Under the pieces are notes generated by a model. It saw only the letters and a list, made by a program, of their open reading frames with translations. It ran no database searches and was not told the origin of the DNA. From Aquiflexum balticum DSM 16537 (GTDB taxonomy: Bacteria; Bacteroidota; Bacteroidia; Cytophagales; Cyclobacteriaceae): 64,000 bases of DNA. How positions within the stretch are numbered: the first letter of the stretch is position 1; each line of letters opens with the position of its first letter. The position numbers were made by a program, and so were the translations under genes. Location of the stretch: the NCBI RefSeq assembly GCF_900176595.1, contig NZ_LT838813.1:4358001-4422000 (forward strand), read 5' to 3'. Of this stretch, positions 27,060 through 36,229 are shown one piece after another.

Positions 27060-27306
27060 ATTTTCTGACTTTAGATATCAAAAGTGAGAAAACAACGTCA
27101 AAACAGTTTGTAGAAAATTGAATAATACTTGTAAAATTCACTGAAAGAATCAATTCAAGTAAGTTGGCAAGAGAAATCAACCCAATTTATCCTGAACATG
27201 CTTCCATTCTTTTGTTTACAACCTAAACAGAAGTTATTTTGGCTTTTCAAATAATCCAAGGGCATCAATAAAAACAGTAAACAGATTTAATTTTAAATGA
27301 TTCAGA

Positions 27307-27600
27307 ATGGAACTGGAAAAATTTATAGAGTCATTGAAAGAAAAAAATCCTCAAAAGGGGAAATCCATCCAATTGGAAGCCTTATGGCATGACGGAAAGG
27401 GGGATTGGAAAAAAGCCCATGATTTGGCAGATGGACCCTCCGATAAATTGTCCTCCAGGGTACATGCTTATCTTCACCGAAAAGAAGGAGATCTTTGGAA
27501 CGCAGGATATTGGTATAGAAAATCAGGAGAATCCATGCCTGATTTAAGTCTTGAAGAGGAATGGACTATTTTGGTTAACAGGATTTTGGAGCGCGAATGA
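27307..27600 (+). CDS. Conserved hypothetical protein
   Basis: A 97-residue soluble protein, probably helical, with QLEALWHDGKGDWKKAHDLAD and RVHAYLHRKEGDLWNAGYWYRKSG. I recall the pattern 'ALWHxxKGDWxxAH ... VHAYLHRKEGD ... NAxYWYRxxG' as a widespread bacterial family of unknown function whose two repeats of Trp/His-containing helices resemble TPRs. It is a small stand-alone gene with an AT-rich 247-bp spacer upstream, and it converges on the YihY gene with 19 bp between the stops. Confidence 0.75.
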   Translation: MELEKFIESLKEKNPQKGKSIQLEALWHDGKGDWKKAHDLADGPSDKLSSRVHAYLHRKEGDLWNAGYWYRKSGESMPDLSLEEEWTILVNRILERE

Positions 27601-27619
27601 AAAATTTTCTCTGAAAGAT

Positions 27620-28528
27620 TTAATCTTCAATTTCCCTCATTTCCACTTTTACTGCTTGACTTTTAGGAATAATATTTCCGCCTATATGTTCGGCAATGTA
27701 ATAAGTGATTTGTGCTCCAAATAGGAAAATTACGACTGAATAATAAACCCAAATCAATAAAATTACCAAAGAACCGGCCGCCCCGTACGATGAACCTAAA
27801 TCACTATTTCCCATATAAATCCCTATGAGGTATTTACCGATACCAAAAAGAAGCATGGTGACTATTGCACCCATCCAAGTGTCCTTCCATCTTACCTTTG
27901 CATCAGGCAAAATCCTGTACATCAATGCAAAAACCACTACCAGAATCAACTGTGTGAGTATAAAATGTGCGATTGTTACCAGGTTAATGGGCAAATCAAC
28001 CACATATTCTTTAAAGTAATTATTAATTATTACCAGAACTGCATCCAGGATAAGGGAAACCAAGAGGATAAAGCCAATGGAAGCAACCAATGAAAAACTT
28101 AATAACCGGTTGATGATAAACTTGATTAACCCTTTCTCCGGCTTAGGCTTGATATGCCAAATATGGTTGATGGCATTTTGAAGGCTTACAAATACCGTGG
28201 TGGCACTGAATGCCAGTATCAGAAATGCAACAAAATTGGAAATAATACCATTGGATTCCTTGTTGAAATTATCCAGAATATTTTCCAGAGTTGATCTACT
28301 TTCTTCACCTGCCAACTCTTCAACCTGTTGCAGCATTTCAGTTTTGATTTCTGTTTCTGAATATAAGGTCATTCCGATGTTGAGAATAATGATCAACAAG
28401 GCGGGTAAACTAAAAATAGTGTAAAATGCAGTGCCCGCAGCCAATCCCATAGATTCTCCGGAAAAGAAATCCTTGAAACTATCTCTGATTATTTGGAAAA
28501 CCGTTAATTTCTTTAAACGATTAATCAT
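27620..28528 (-). CDS. YihY/BrkB family inner-membrane protein
   Basis: A 302-residue membrane protein with six hydrophobic segments and the YihY/BrkB hallmark GLAAGTAFYTIFSLPALLIIIL near the start, ATTVFVSLQNAINHIW in the middle, and a charged C-terminal tail. Members were once called ribonuclease BN in error; the role may be transport or envelope maintenance. The start codon overlaps the stop of the aldo/keto reductase gene by 1 bp, so both are in one operon. Confidence 0.9.
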   Translation of the reverse strand: MINRLKKLTVFQIIRDSFKDFFSGESMGLAAGTAFYTIFSLPALLIIILNIGMTLYSETEIKTEMLQQVEELAGEESRSTLENILDNFNKESNGIISNFVAFLILAFSATTVFVSLQNAINHIWHIKPKPEKGLIKFIINRLLSFSLVASIGFILLVSLILDAVLVIINNYFKEYVVDLPINLVTIAHFILTQLILVVVFALMYRILPDAKVRWKDTWMGAIVTMLLFGIGKYLIGIYMGNSDLGSSYGAAGSLVILLIWVYYSVVIFLFGAQITYYIAEHIGGNIIPKSQAVKVEMREIED

Positions 28529-29490
28529 TAGCTGTTATCATTTTCCCAAAGATCTTCTTGGGAATATGGACTCTTTGGACCTGTAAAAAAGGACCCGTCT
28601 ATAAAACGGTATCTCAAATTGATTTGCGCCAATGCTTCCATATCCTCTTTTTTGAGATGGATTTCTGCGGAAGCGAGATTCTCTTCAATTCTTTCTTTAT
28701 TTACTGATTTAGGAATCACCACTATGTCTCTGTGGATTGAAAAGGCAATCAAAATCTGGGCGGGACTTACTTTATATTTTTCTGCTATATTCACTACAAC
28801 AGGGTTTTCAAACAAACTTGGTTCATCTGATTTTTTGATGGAAGATGACCTATCACCTGAGCCGAGGGGAGAATAAGCTGTCATATTGATCCCTTTTGAT
28901 TTGCAATAAGCGACTAATTTGTTTTGGGGAAGATAAGGATGCATTTCTACCTGATTCATTTCAGGCATTTCTTTGCCACTTTTCATAATTTCCTCTAATT
29001 TGGAAACATTGAAATTGGACACACCAATGTGTTTTGCCAGACCCATTTTTTTACAATCTTCCATACCTTCCCATGTCTGCGATAAAGGAACATCATTATA
29101 AGTAAAAAACTCCTCCCGATTTTGGGCAAAACCAACACCTTTTTTAAAACTTATTGGCCAGTGAATCAGGTATAAATCCAAATAATCTAATTTAAGGTCT
29201 TTGAGTGTTTTTTTCAGGGCAAGTTGAACATCTTCCAAGCGGTGATTGCTGTTCCAAAGTTTGGAAGTAACAAACATTTCCTCTCTGGTCACTAGTCCAT
29301 TCCCGAATGCAAATTCCAGAGCTTTGCCCACTTCCTTTTCATTTTCGTAAATTGCAGCACAATCTATGTGGCGGTAACCGGATTCTATGGCCCAAATAAC
29401 CGCTTGGTAAACTTCTCCCGGTTTGGATTTCCATGTTCCTAAGCCAATTATCGGCATTGAATCACCGTTACTGAATTTGATCGATTTCAT
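28528..29490 (-). CDS. Aldo/keto reductase
   Basis: A 320-residue NADPH-dependent aldo/keto reductase, TIM-barrel fold. The catalytic tetrad is visible: Asp43 and Tyr48 (YRHIDCAAIYENE), Lys77 (TSKLWNSNH) and His110 (LYLIHWP). The C-terminal IPKSVNKERIEEN is the NADPH-binding signature. It reduces aldehydes or ketones; the substrate is unknown. It overlaps the YihY gene by 1 nt and is likely transcribed with it. Confidence 0.93.
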   Translation of the reverse strand: MKSIKFSNGDSMPIIGLGTWKSKPGEVYQAVIWAIESGYRHIDCAAIYENEKEVGKALEFAFGNGLVTREEMFVTSKLWNSNHRLEDVQLALKKTLKDLKLDYLDLYLIHWPISFKKGVGFAQNREEFFTYNDVPLSQTWEGMEDCKKMGLAKHIGVSNFNVSKLEEIMKSGKEMPEMNQVEMHPYLPQNKLVAYCKSKGINMTAYSPLGSGDRSSSIKKSDEPSLFENPVVVNIAEKYKVSPAQILIAFSIHRDIVVIPKSVNKERIEENLASAEIHLKKEDMEALAQINLRYRFIDGSFFTGPKSPYSQEDLWENDNS

Positions 29491-29573
29491 TTGGCAGTCT
29501 TTTTGGTTATTATTTTACGAAGTTATCCCTATATAACTTAAATCGGAACGAAAGGACTAATTTTTTAAATTCC

Positions 29574-30971
29574 TTAGAACGAATTGATGAAGGCAATGAT
29601 ATCCTGCAATACAATTACATTGAATGTCTCCTCAATAGCTTCATATTCAGAAACCGCACCTGTCTCCGCTTTTTGAAAAAGATGGTTAAGTTCAGGATAA
29701 ACCTGCAGTTGCAGTAATGCAGGCTTTTTTTGGAAAAGTTCTATTAGTCTGTTTCCATTTTGTGCTGAATTCACCTGAAGATCTTTACCACCAAAAGCAG
29801 CAAATGTTGGTACAGTGATTTTTGAAATGTACATTTCCGGATCGGTTTTTATAAAATTATAAAACCAAGGATTAATGCTTTTTTCAAAAGTAGAACCCAA
29901 TGAATTGGCTTGTTGTTCCAAAATTTCTTTTTCAAGACCATATCCACCCAAAATTTCATCTACCAACTCAGGGATTTTGGAGAGAGCATCATCACTGTTT
30001 TTACTATTTGTAATCAGATCATAAAATTTTTTGTTGATTGAAACTTGTTGATTTACCAATTCCCGGGGAGAACCTGAAGATCTTGAAATATCTTCAGTCT
30101 GCTTGAGCATCAAATCTGGAATTGGGACAACAGGTGCTGCCAACGCAATTAAAAAATCTGCCTTATTTTGTTCAGCTCCAATAAGCCAGGAAATAAGACC
30201 TCCTTCACTGTGTCCGATCACTCCTACTCTTTGATTATCAACAAATTCCTGTCTCCGCAAATATTCAAGGGCAAATAAGGCATCATCTTTAAAGTCAACG
30301 GAAGTCGCAGAAGAAAACTGACCTTCAGACTCACCTACTCCCCTTTCATCGTATCTCAAAACAACAATTCCCTGTTTGGTAAGGTAATCTGCAATGACCA
30401 AAAATGGTTTATGCCCAAAAATTTCCGAGTTCCTGTCCTGTGGTCCCGAACCACTCACCAATACTACAGCTGGAAAAGGACCTTCTCCATTGGGTTTGGT
30501 GATCAATCCTTTCAAATGTATCCCTTCTTTGTCATTTTTGAAAGCAATTGAAATATCTGAATACTCAAACGGAGGTTTGGGATGCTGTGGTCTATTGAGC
30601 TGCTTGTCAGGGTTGTTCAGATTTATCTCTTTTGTAAGGTCAAGCGGAAAAGACGTATCGTTTTGTTTGAATGTGCCCTTTATATTTTCTTCTACAAACA
30701 AACCTTCGTAACTGATTCCTCCAACAGCCAATTCAAAACTGAGCATAAAACCATTGAACAAAACCTTACTTAAAGGGATTCCTTTAGCACCCTGATTGGG
30801 GCTGTCCATCGTTCCTTTCCACTCCTCTCCCTCCAAATCAAAATGAAATACTAGAGGCAGCTTTTGTCCCATCACTTCAAGTGTTCCTTTCCAACTTCCT
30901 GTAAGTTCTTGACTTTGTGCAACTAAATTCAGATGAGTAAAAATCAAAAAAGTAAGAATTAAGGTTTTCAT
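29574..30971 (-). CDS. Secreted alpha/beta hydrolase
   Basis: A 465-residue exported protein. A signal peptide (MKTLILTFLIFTHLNLVAQ) is followed by a beta-rich N-terminal domain of about 110 residues (SWKGTLEVMGQKLPLVFHF, WKGTMDSPNQGAKGIPLS), a combination common in Bacteroidota hydrolases, then an alpha/beta hydrolase with LVSGSGPQDRN, YDERGVGESEG and the nucleophile elbow GHSEGG. The acid and base lie in FGGKDLQVNSAQN and LNHLFQ. Activity on an ester or peptide bond in the periplasm is expected; the substrate is unknown. Confidence 0.88.
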   Translation of the reverse strand: MKTLILTFLIFTHLNLVAQSQELTGSWKGTLEVMGQKLPLVFHFDLEGEEWKGTMDSPNQGAKGIPLSKVLFNGFMLSFELAVGGISYEGLFVEENIKGTFKQNDTSFPLDLTKEINLNNPDKQLNRPQHPKPPFEYSDISIAFKNDKEGIHLKGLITKPNGEGPFPAVVLVSGSGPQDRNSEIFGHKPFLVIADYLTKQGIVVLRYDERGVGESEGQFSSATSVDFKDDALFALEYLRRQEFVDNQRVGVIGHSEGGLISWLIGAEQNKADFLIALAAPVVPIPDLMLKQTEDISRSSGSPRELVNQQVSINKKFYDLITNSKNSDDALSKIPELVDEILGGYGLEKEILEQQANSLGSTFEKSINPWFYNFIKTDPEMYISKITVPTFAAFGGKDLQVNSAQNGNRLIELFQKKPALLQLQVYPELNHLFQKAETGAVSEYEAIEETFNVIVLQDIIAFINSF

Positions 30972-31122
30972 AGGTGTTCCATTTGTTTTAGATGCTGTAA
31001 ATAAATAATATAATGCTTCATGAAGGACTGTTCATAAAAGAAAAGCTGTTAATATCGTCATTAAAATATAAAGGAATTCAAATTTAATCAACTTAAAGGA
31101 CTTAATAGATAAGCAGATTTTA

Positions 31123-31335
31123 TTGGATTTGGTGACAAAAACTATGCCTTTCGGAAAATACAAAGGAAGGCTTCTCTGTGACATACCTGAGCATTATTTG
31201 GTTTGGATGCATGGTAAGGGTTTCCCTGATGGCAAATTAGGCTTGTGGCTCCATACCCTTTATGAAATTAGGCTCAACGGACTGGAATCTATCTTATATG
31301 AGCTCAAAGAAATGCACAAAAAAAGACCAATCTAA
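31123..31335 (+). CDS. DUF3820 family protein
   Basis: A 70-residue protein with the DUF3820 signature MPFGKYKGRLLCDIPEHYLVWMHGKGFPDGKLG, followed by LYEIRLNGLE. DUF3820 proteins (also called putative quorum-sensing-regulated virulence factors) have no known activity. The start is uncertain. TTG at 31123 is the first canonical start codon after the upstream stop at 31069, but the reading frame above it encodes DKQILLDLV, as family members usually have before the MPFGKYKG block. A start at the ATA at 31105 or the ATT at 31117 may therefore be used. The last codons form the left arm of the terminator hairpin. Confidence 0.78.
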   Translation: MDLVTKTMPFGKYKGRLLCDIPEHYLVWMHGKGFPDGKLGLWLHTLYEIRLNGLESILYELKEMHKKRPI

Positions 31336-31357
31336 AATTAAAGATTGGTCTTTTTTT
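31319..31357 (+). terminator. Intrinsic terminator overlapping the DUF3820 stop codon
   Basis: A perfect stem: the left arm AAAAAGACCAATCT ends at 31333, the loop is 31334-31341, and the right arm AGATTGGTCTTTTTTT follows at 31342-31357. The left arm contains the last codons and stop of the DUF3820 gene. The A-run on the other side means it can also terminate the convergent peptidase gene, whose stop is 18 bp further on. Confidence 0.85.
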
Positions 31358-31374
31358 AAAGTATGATTTTAAGA

Positions 31375-32946
31375 TTAATAAATCAGAGTTATTTCATTTG
31401 AACAAGTAGTTGTGGATCCTGCTTCGCAGATGGAATAGGTTAAAGTACCACCTCCTCTAAAATTAGTCTGGTCGACATAAGTACCTGAGTTATTCACAGC
31501 AGCGGCAAGCAAAGTTCCGTTTCTGTAGATGTCCACTTGAGTTGCATTGGTACCGGACCAAGAAAGATCTGCTCTCCATCTTCCTGAAATCTTGCTGGCC
31601 ACTCCTGCCAAACTTATAGCACCTGGATCAGTAGGATCAGTAGGATCAGTGGGATCAGTAGGTCCTGGGTCATTACCACCTGAACCTTGCCCCAACGAAT
31701 ACAACATATGATTGTTGGTGGTTCTCGAATTGGTTACAGTATTTTTAATTGAAGTTTCGGTTAGAAAATTATAAACAGCTTGGCTTGAAGCTGTAGGATT
31801 ACTCTGTAAATAAAGTGCTGCCACACCTGCAACATGGGGAGAAGCCATTGAAGTACCTGAAATAGTATTTATAGCTGTATTGCTGGTGTACCATGCTGCC
31901 GTAATACTTGCACCCGGAGCAAAAATATCCACGCATTCACCGTAATTTGACCAAGATGTTTTGGAATCCGTATTGGTTGTGGCACCAACAGTATAAGCAT
32001 TAGGAGCTCCCGCAGGAGATGAATTACATGCGTTCTGCTCTCTACCTCTTCTATCGCCGTTACCAGCAGCAACGATGACCGGTATTCCTGCATTATACAA
32101 TCTTCCTACTGCATCATTTACTGCTGTGCTGGCTCCGCCTCCTAAAGACATATTAGCTACGGAGGGACCATTCGCATCTGAAGCCACCCAATCCATCCCG
32201 GCAATAACCCCACTGAAGGAACCCGAACCATTGCAATCCAAAACTCTGACAGCAACAAGAGTAACACTCTTTGCCACACCATACACAGTTCCTCCAACGG
32301 TACCTGCCACATGGGTTCCATGTCCGTCACAGTCTTCGGAATTTCCTCCAAAAGCATCAAATCCTTGCAATGCCCTGCCCCCAAACTCATTGTGGGCGGT
32401 CTTAATTCCAGTATCAATGATATAGGCTTTTACTCCTGTACCGGTTGCATTATAAACATAGGAGCTATTTAAAGGAAGTGATGTTTGATCAATTCTATCC
32501 AAACCCCAGGTAGCATTGTTCTGAGTGGTTGAATTGATGCTTACATAACCGTCTGGCTCAACATATTTGACCGATGGGTCTCTTTCAAGTGCCTGACGTT
32601 GATTTTCTGTAAGTTCTACAGAAAACCCTGTTAACAAATTCCCATAAACCCGCTCCACTTTTTCTTGTTCAATGTTGTATCTTGAAACAATCTCATGGGC
32701 CGACTTACGCATATTCATTTGAACATCCTCGTATCGGCCAGATTTTCTGAAATTCAAAGTATTCTCGTGAAGAACAACAATGAATTTTCCCGGGATAATC
32801 CCCTCCTGACTCGATAAAGAAACTTGCTCCAAGTCCTGAACGGTGATATCTTCTGCACTGTCCTGGCAGGAACTGACTGAAAACGCTAAAATCAACAGGA
32901 ATAATCCTGCCGGTCTCAGCAAGCATTGGTAGGTTTTATTAAGCAT
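31375..32946 (-). CDS. S8 family serine peptidase (subtilisin-like), lipoprotein
   Basis: A 523-residue exported subtilase. The start at 32946 gives a lipoprotein signal peptide with lipobox VSSC (Cys27); the frame is open upstream to 33000. An I9-type propeptide (IPGKFIVVLHE ... VKYVEPD) occupies residues about 50-135. The catalytic triad is Asp178 (AYIIDTG), His209 (DGHGTHVAG) and Ser366 (GTSMASPHVAG), with the oxyanion Asn296 in AAGNGD, as in proteinase K-like enzymes. A (TDP) linker follows, then a beta-sandwich C-terminal domain of about 80 residues. A surface-anchored degradative protease is likely. Confidence 0.92.
   Translation of the reverse strand: MLNKTYQCLLRPAGLFLLILAFSVSSCQDSAEDITVQDLEQVSLSSQEGIIPGKFIVVLHENTLNFRKSGRYEDVQMNMRKSAHEIVSRYNIEQEKVERVYGNLLTGFSVELTENQRQALERDPSVKYVEPDGYVSINSTTQNNATWGLDRIDQTSLPLNSSYVYNATGTGVKAYIIDTGIKTAHNEFGGRALQGFDAFGGNSEDCDGHGTHVAGTVGGTVYGVAKSVTLVAVRVLDCNGSGSFSGVIAGMDWVASDANGPSVANMSLGGGASTAVNDAVGRLYNAGIPVIVAAGNGDRRGREQNACNSSPAGAPNAYTVGATTNTDSKTSWSNYGECVDIFAPGASITAAWYTSNTAINTISGTSMASPHVAGVAALYLQSNPTASSQAVYNFLTETSIKNTVTNSRTTNNHMLYSLGQGSGGNDPGPTDPTDPTDPTDPGAISLAGVASKISGRWRADLSWSGTNATQVDIYRNGTLLAAAVNNSGTYVDQTNFRGGGTLTYSICEAGSTTTCSNEITLIY
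31625..31660 (-). repeat. Four-copy 9-bp tandem repeat encoding a Thr-Asp-Pro linker
   Basis: The plus strand reads GGATCAGTA four times in a row (third copy GGATCAGTG), encoding consecutive Thr-Asp-Pro units of the peptidase linker on the minus strand. Copy number could vary by slippage without breaking the frame. Confidence 0.8.
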
Positions 32947-33143
32947 GATTTTAAATGTTAGTGGGTAATAATTTATTTTTTGATCTTGAAATATAAACAA
33001 CCAAAATATAACATCATATCAGAAGGGCAATAATTTTAACTGAGTAAATACAAAATCTGAATATTAATTAATGTAAAACCTTCCAAAAAAAGAAGAATAA
33101 GTTAGGTATCAGTCAATCTTGCAAATTATATTTATTCCTAAAA

Positions 33144-33217
33144 TAAATGAAACAAAGTTGCATTATGGATAGTATTTCAGTTCTTTCTTGATTATTTTTG
33201 CAACTCTGTTTCATTTA
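33144..33217 (+). promoter_or_regulatory. Two palindromic operator candidates over the TonB-receptor promoter
   Basis: Two copies of TGNAACNNNGTTNCA are present: TGAAACAAAGTTGCA at 33148-33162 and, on the reverse, TGCAACTCTGTTTCA at 33199-33213. With flanks they form a 19-nt inverted repeat with one mismatch (33144-33162 and 33199-33217), ending on the start codon. Centres are 51 bp apart, five helical turns. A perfect Bacteroidota -7 match, TATTTTTG (33193-33200), overlaps the second copy. The pattern fits a Fur/Zur-type metal repressor site; the regulator identity is inference. Confidence 0.6.
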
Positions 33218-35517
33218 TGAAGTTATTTATTTATTCAATCCTTTATTTGATTTTCATTAATTCAACCTTTGCACAGGAAGAATGTGCTTTGGTAATTAGA
33301 GGAAAAATCATTCATGCTGAAAACAGTGAACCGATAGAGTCTGCGTCCATTTGGATTGTGGAAATTGAGAAAGGTGTTATTTCAGACATCAATGGTATTT
33401 TTAGAATTGGGAATCTTTGTCCGGGGACTTACACGGTCAAAATACAATATTTAGGTCACCAGGAACATACTGAAATTATTGAATTAAACAGTAGCGGTAA
33501 TTTTACTTTCCGGTTGCTCGCAGAAGATATCCTATTGGATGGTGTTGATATTCATGGCCATCAGGACGCATTGATTACCACCAATACCATTTCAAGTATT
33601 TATGGGGAGGCTTTATTGGCTTCCCGTGGACAAACTCTTGGTGAATCATTGAGAAAAATCCCTGGAGTAAATACCTATTCCTCAGGTTCTACCATACAAA
33701 AGCCAGTAATCCACGGACTTCATAGTAACCGAATTTTGATTCTGAATAATGGGGTAAGACTCGAAGGTCAGCAATGGGGCGCCGAACATGCGCCGGAATT
33801 GGACCCATTTATTGCAAAAGAAATATCCGTAGTCAAGGGTGCAGAAACAGTCCGGTTTGGGGCAGATGCTATGGGTGGGGTTATCTTGGTCAATCCTTCA
33901 CCCCTACCGGTTAAAGCCGGTATCAATGGAGAACTTGATTTAATAGGATTCACAAATGGCCTTGGGCTCAATGGTGCTGCTTCCATTTCAGGAGGCTCAG
34001 CAAAAATCAAAGGTTTGGGTTATAGAATTCAAGGATCTTCAAAAATAGCTGGCAATGTCCGTACACCTGATTATATGCTGGACAATACAGGGGTACGGGA
34101 ATTGAATTTTTCAGGTGCTTTGGGGTATAGCAATAGCAGGTTAGGGACAGAATTATATTTTAGCAACTATCAGACCACAATCGGAATTTTGAGTGATTCC
34201 CATACCGGAAATCTGAGTGATTTGGAAAGTATCATCGAAAACGGAAAACCATTCAGAATGCCTGATTTCACTTATGAAATCAGGAACCCAAAGCAGGAAG
34301 TTTCGCATCAGCTTGTCAAATCAAAAATCCACTATCACCTGCAAAACGGTTCCAAATTGAATCTTCAGTATGCTTTCCAAAGAAACCATAGAATGGAGTT
34401 TGACAGAAGAAGAGGAGAATTGAATGATAGACCGTCATTGGATTTAGAATTGTTTACCAACAGTGTAGATTTTAGCTATAATCACCAAACAAGGAAAAAT
34501 TGGGATGGAGCAATAGGTTTTCAACTATTACAACAAGCCAATTCAAATATTCCAGGCACAGGCGTTATTCCCCTGATCCCTAATTTTGACATGGTTAACT
34601 TTGGTTTTTTTGCTATTGAGAAATTCACCAGTGGGCTTTTAGAGTTGGAAGGTGGATTGAGATATGACTACAGGAATATTGATGCTGCCAGAATCATAAG
34701 AGGTGATTTGCAAGAAAGTAATTTAACTTTCAATAATTTTTCAGCCTTTTTTGGTGGGGTATATTCCATAACCAAAAACCTGACATTCAATTCGAATTTT
34801 GGTTCTGCTTGGAGACCCCCAAACATCAACGAACTCTTCAGTCAGGGATTACACCACGGAATTGCCGCAGTTGAAATCGGTAATCCTGATTTTGTAAGCG
34901 AAAAATCATTCAAATGGCTGAATACTATTAACTACGCAGATGATAAATTCAATATTGAGCTTACCGGCTATGCCAACAGAATCAATGACTATATCTATCT
35001 GAATCCAACTGAAGAACAATCAGTATCATTAAGAGGAACCTTCAATGTATTTGAATACTTACAAGCCGATGCGATGTTCATGGGTGCAGACCTCAGTGCT
35101 GTTTGGACTATAAACAGCAAGCTTGATTTATTTTCAAAAGGTTCCTTGGTAAGGGCCCGAAATATTCAGGATGATAATTATTTTCCATTTATTCCCCCGG
35201 ATCGATTGGAATCGGGAATTAGTTTTCAATTATTTTCCGAACCATCTAAGTCACCCACAAGCATCACTGTAAGCAATCTTTTGGTCGCAAGACAAAACAG
35301 GGAGCCGGATTTTGATCTCGCCCCTGCGCCTCCTGGATATCAATTATGGAATTTGGGGGTTCAAACAGGCATAAAGCTTAGTGAAAAGAAGTTGAATATA
35401 GGTCTTTATGCCAACAATGTTTTCAATACTGCCTATAGAGATTATATGAACCGGTTCAGGTATTTCAGCCATGAAATTGGTAGGAATATCCTGTTCAAAC
35501 TTAATTATCAATTTTAA
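33217..35517 (+). CDS. TonB-dependent outer-membrane receptor, zinc/metal type
   Basis: A 766-residue outer-membrane receptor. A signal peptide (IYLIFINSTFA) is followed by a carboxypeptidase-regulatory-like domain (residues about 22-105, VIRGKIIHAENSEPIESASIWI, GVISDINGIFRI), a plug domain (GQTLGESLRKIPGVNTYSSGS, VVKGAETVRFGADAMGGVILV), and a barrel of about 520 residues ending in the aromatic FKLNYQF. The plug contains GQQWGAEHAPELDP, which I associate with receptors for zinc or similar metals (ZnuD-like). Histidines in VDIHGHQD fit that. The start is preceded by two palindromic operators. The partner lipoprotein gene follows 19 bp after the stop. Confidence 0.9.
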   Translation: MKLFIYSILYLIFINSTFAQEECALVIRGKIIHAENSEPIESASIWIVEIEKGVISDINGIFRIGNLCPGTYTVKIQYLGHQEHTEIIELNSSGNFTFRLLAEDILLDGVDIHGHQDALITTNTISSIYGEALLASRGQTLGESLRKIPGVNTYSSGSTIQKPVIHGLHSNRILILNNGVRLEGQQWGAEHAPELDPFIAKEISVVKGAETVRFGADAMGGVILVNPSPLPVKAGINGELDLIGFTNGLGLNGAASISGGSAKIKGLGYRIQGSSKIAGNVRTPDYMLDNTGVRELNFSGALGYSNSRLGTELYFSNYQTTIGILSDSHTGNLSDLESIIENGKPFRMPDFTYEIRNPKQEVSHQLVKSKIHYHLQNGSKLNLQYAFQRNHRMEFDRRRGELNDRPSLDLELFTNSVDFSYNHQTRKNWDGAIGFQLLQQANSNIPGTGVIPLIPNFDMVNFGFFAIEKFTSGLLELEGGLRYDYRNIDAARIIRGDLQESNLTFNNFSAFFGGVYSITKNLTFNSNFGSAWRPPNINELFSQGLHHGIAAVEIGNPDFVSEKSFKWLNTINYADDKFNIELTGYANRINDYIYLNPTEEQSVSLRGTFNVFEYLQADAMFMGADLSAVWTINSKLDLFSKGSLVRARNIQDDNYFPFIPPDRLESGISFQLFSEPSKSPTSITVSNLLVARQNREPDFDLAPAPPGYQLWNLGVQTGIKLSEKKLNIGLYANNVFNTAYRDYMNRFRYFSHEIGRNILFKLNYQF

Positions 35518-35536
35518 TCAAATCAATTATTAACCA

Positions 35537-36145
35537 ATGAAAAAGTCAAACTACAAATTACAGATTTTACTTGTTGCCCTATTCTCCATTTCTTTATTCT
35601 CCTGCGAAAGCAATGATCCCGAAGATGAAAATGAAGGAGAAATAATCACAGATGTCACTTTAAGATTTACAGAAGTAAATGAAACGGGGAATCCAATAGG
35701 AACACCTTTTGAGGTGGTAGCCACCGATTCTGATGGTCTCGAATTGGGAGGTAATCCAACAATTGGAACTATCAATCTGGAAGAAGGAAAATCATATCTC
35801 TTGGAAATTGAAGTTTTTAATGGCATCGAAAATGAAGATATCACAGAGGAGATTTTGGAAGAAGCAGATGAACATCAGTTTTTTTTCCTAGGTACCGCTT
35901 TTGTAGGTTCCCCGATATTAATCTACACCTACGACGATGAAGATGGTAATGGCAACCCTATCGGTCTAAGAGGATTTGTAGAGGTTTCAGCTACTCCGGG
36001 AAGTAACAATGCTCAGTTCAGATTGATTTTGAGACATGATTTGGATAAAAACTTCCCTGGAGCAAACAATCCTAGTTTTGAAAATTTTGTCCAAGCAGGT
36101 GGGGAATCTGATTTGGATATCGTGTTTCCTGTTGTATTGAATTAA
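35537..36145 (+). CDS. Lipoprotein partner of the TonB receptor
   Basis: A 202-residue lipoprotein: hydrophobic signal with a Cys in LFSCES (residue 23), followed by an acidic stretch (NDPEDENEGE). The rest is a beta-rich domain (DVTLRFTEVNETGNPIGTPFEVVATDSDG, GTINLEEGKSYLLEIEVFN, AQFRLILRHDLDKN, GGESDLDIVFPV). I recall similar proteins in Flavobacteriia annotated as 'type 1 periplasmic binding fold superfamily', encoded right after TonB receptors of this type. Acidic and His residues (ADEHQFFF) suggest metal handling at the cell surface. It is 19 bp downstream of the receptor, in the same transcript. Confidence 0.78.
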   Translation: MKKSNYKLQILLVALFSISLFSCESNDPEDENEGEIITDVTLRFTEVNETGNPIGTPFEVVATDSDGLELGGNPTIGTINLEEGKSYLLEIEVFNGIENEDITEEILEEADEHQFFFLGTAFVGSPILIYTYDDEDGNGNPIGLRGFVEVSATPGSNNAQFRLILRHDLDKNFPGANNPSFENFVQAGGESDLDIVFPVVLN

Positions 36146-36156
36146 AATTCTTTAAA

Positions 36157-36195
36157 ATAAAATGGCTGCTTATGATTTGAGCGGCCATTTTTTTT
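36157..36195 (+). terminator. Intrinsic terminator of the receptor/lipoprotein unit
   Basis: Hairpin with arms AAAATGGCTGC (upstream) and GCGGCCATTTTTTTT (downstream), one G-T pair, followed by a T-run. It comes shortly after the lipoprotein stop and about 35 bp before the next start, so the His-rich lipoprotein gene probably has its own promoter. Confidence 0.8.
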
Positions 36196-36229
36196 ATATT
36201 TAGGTTTATTAATCAATTGTAAACTATCT

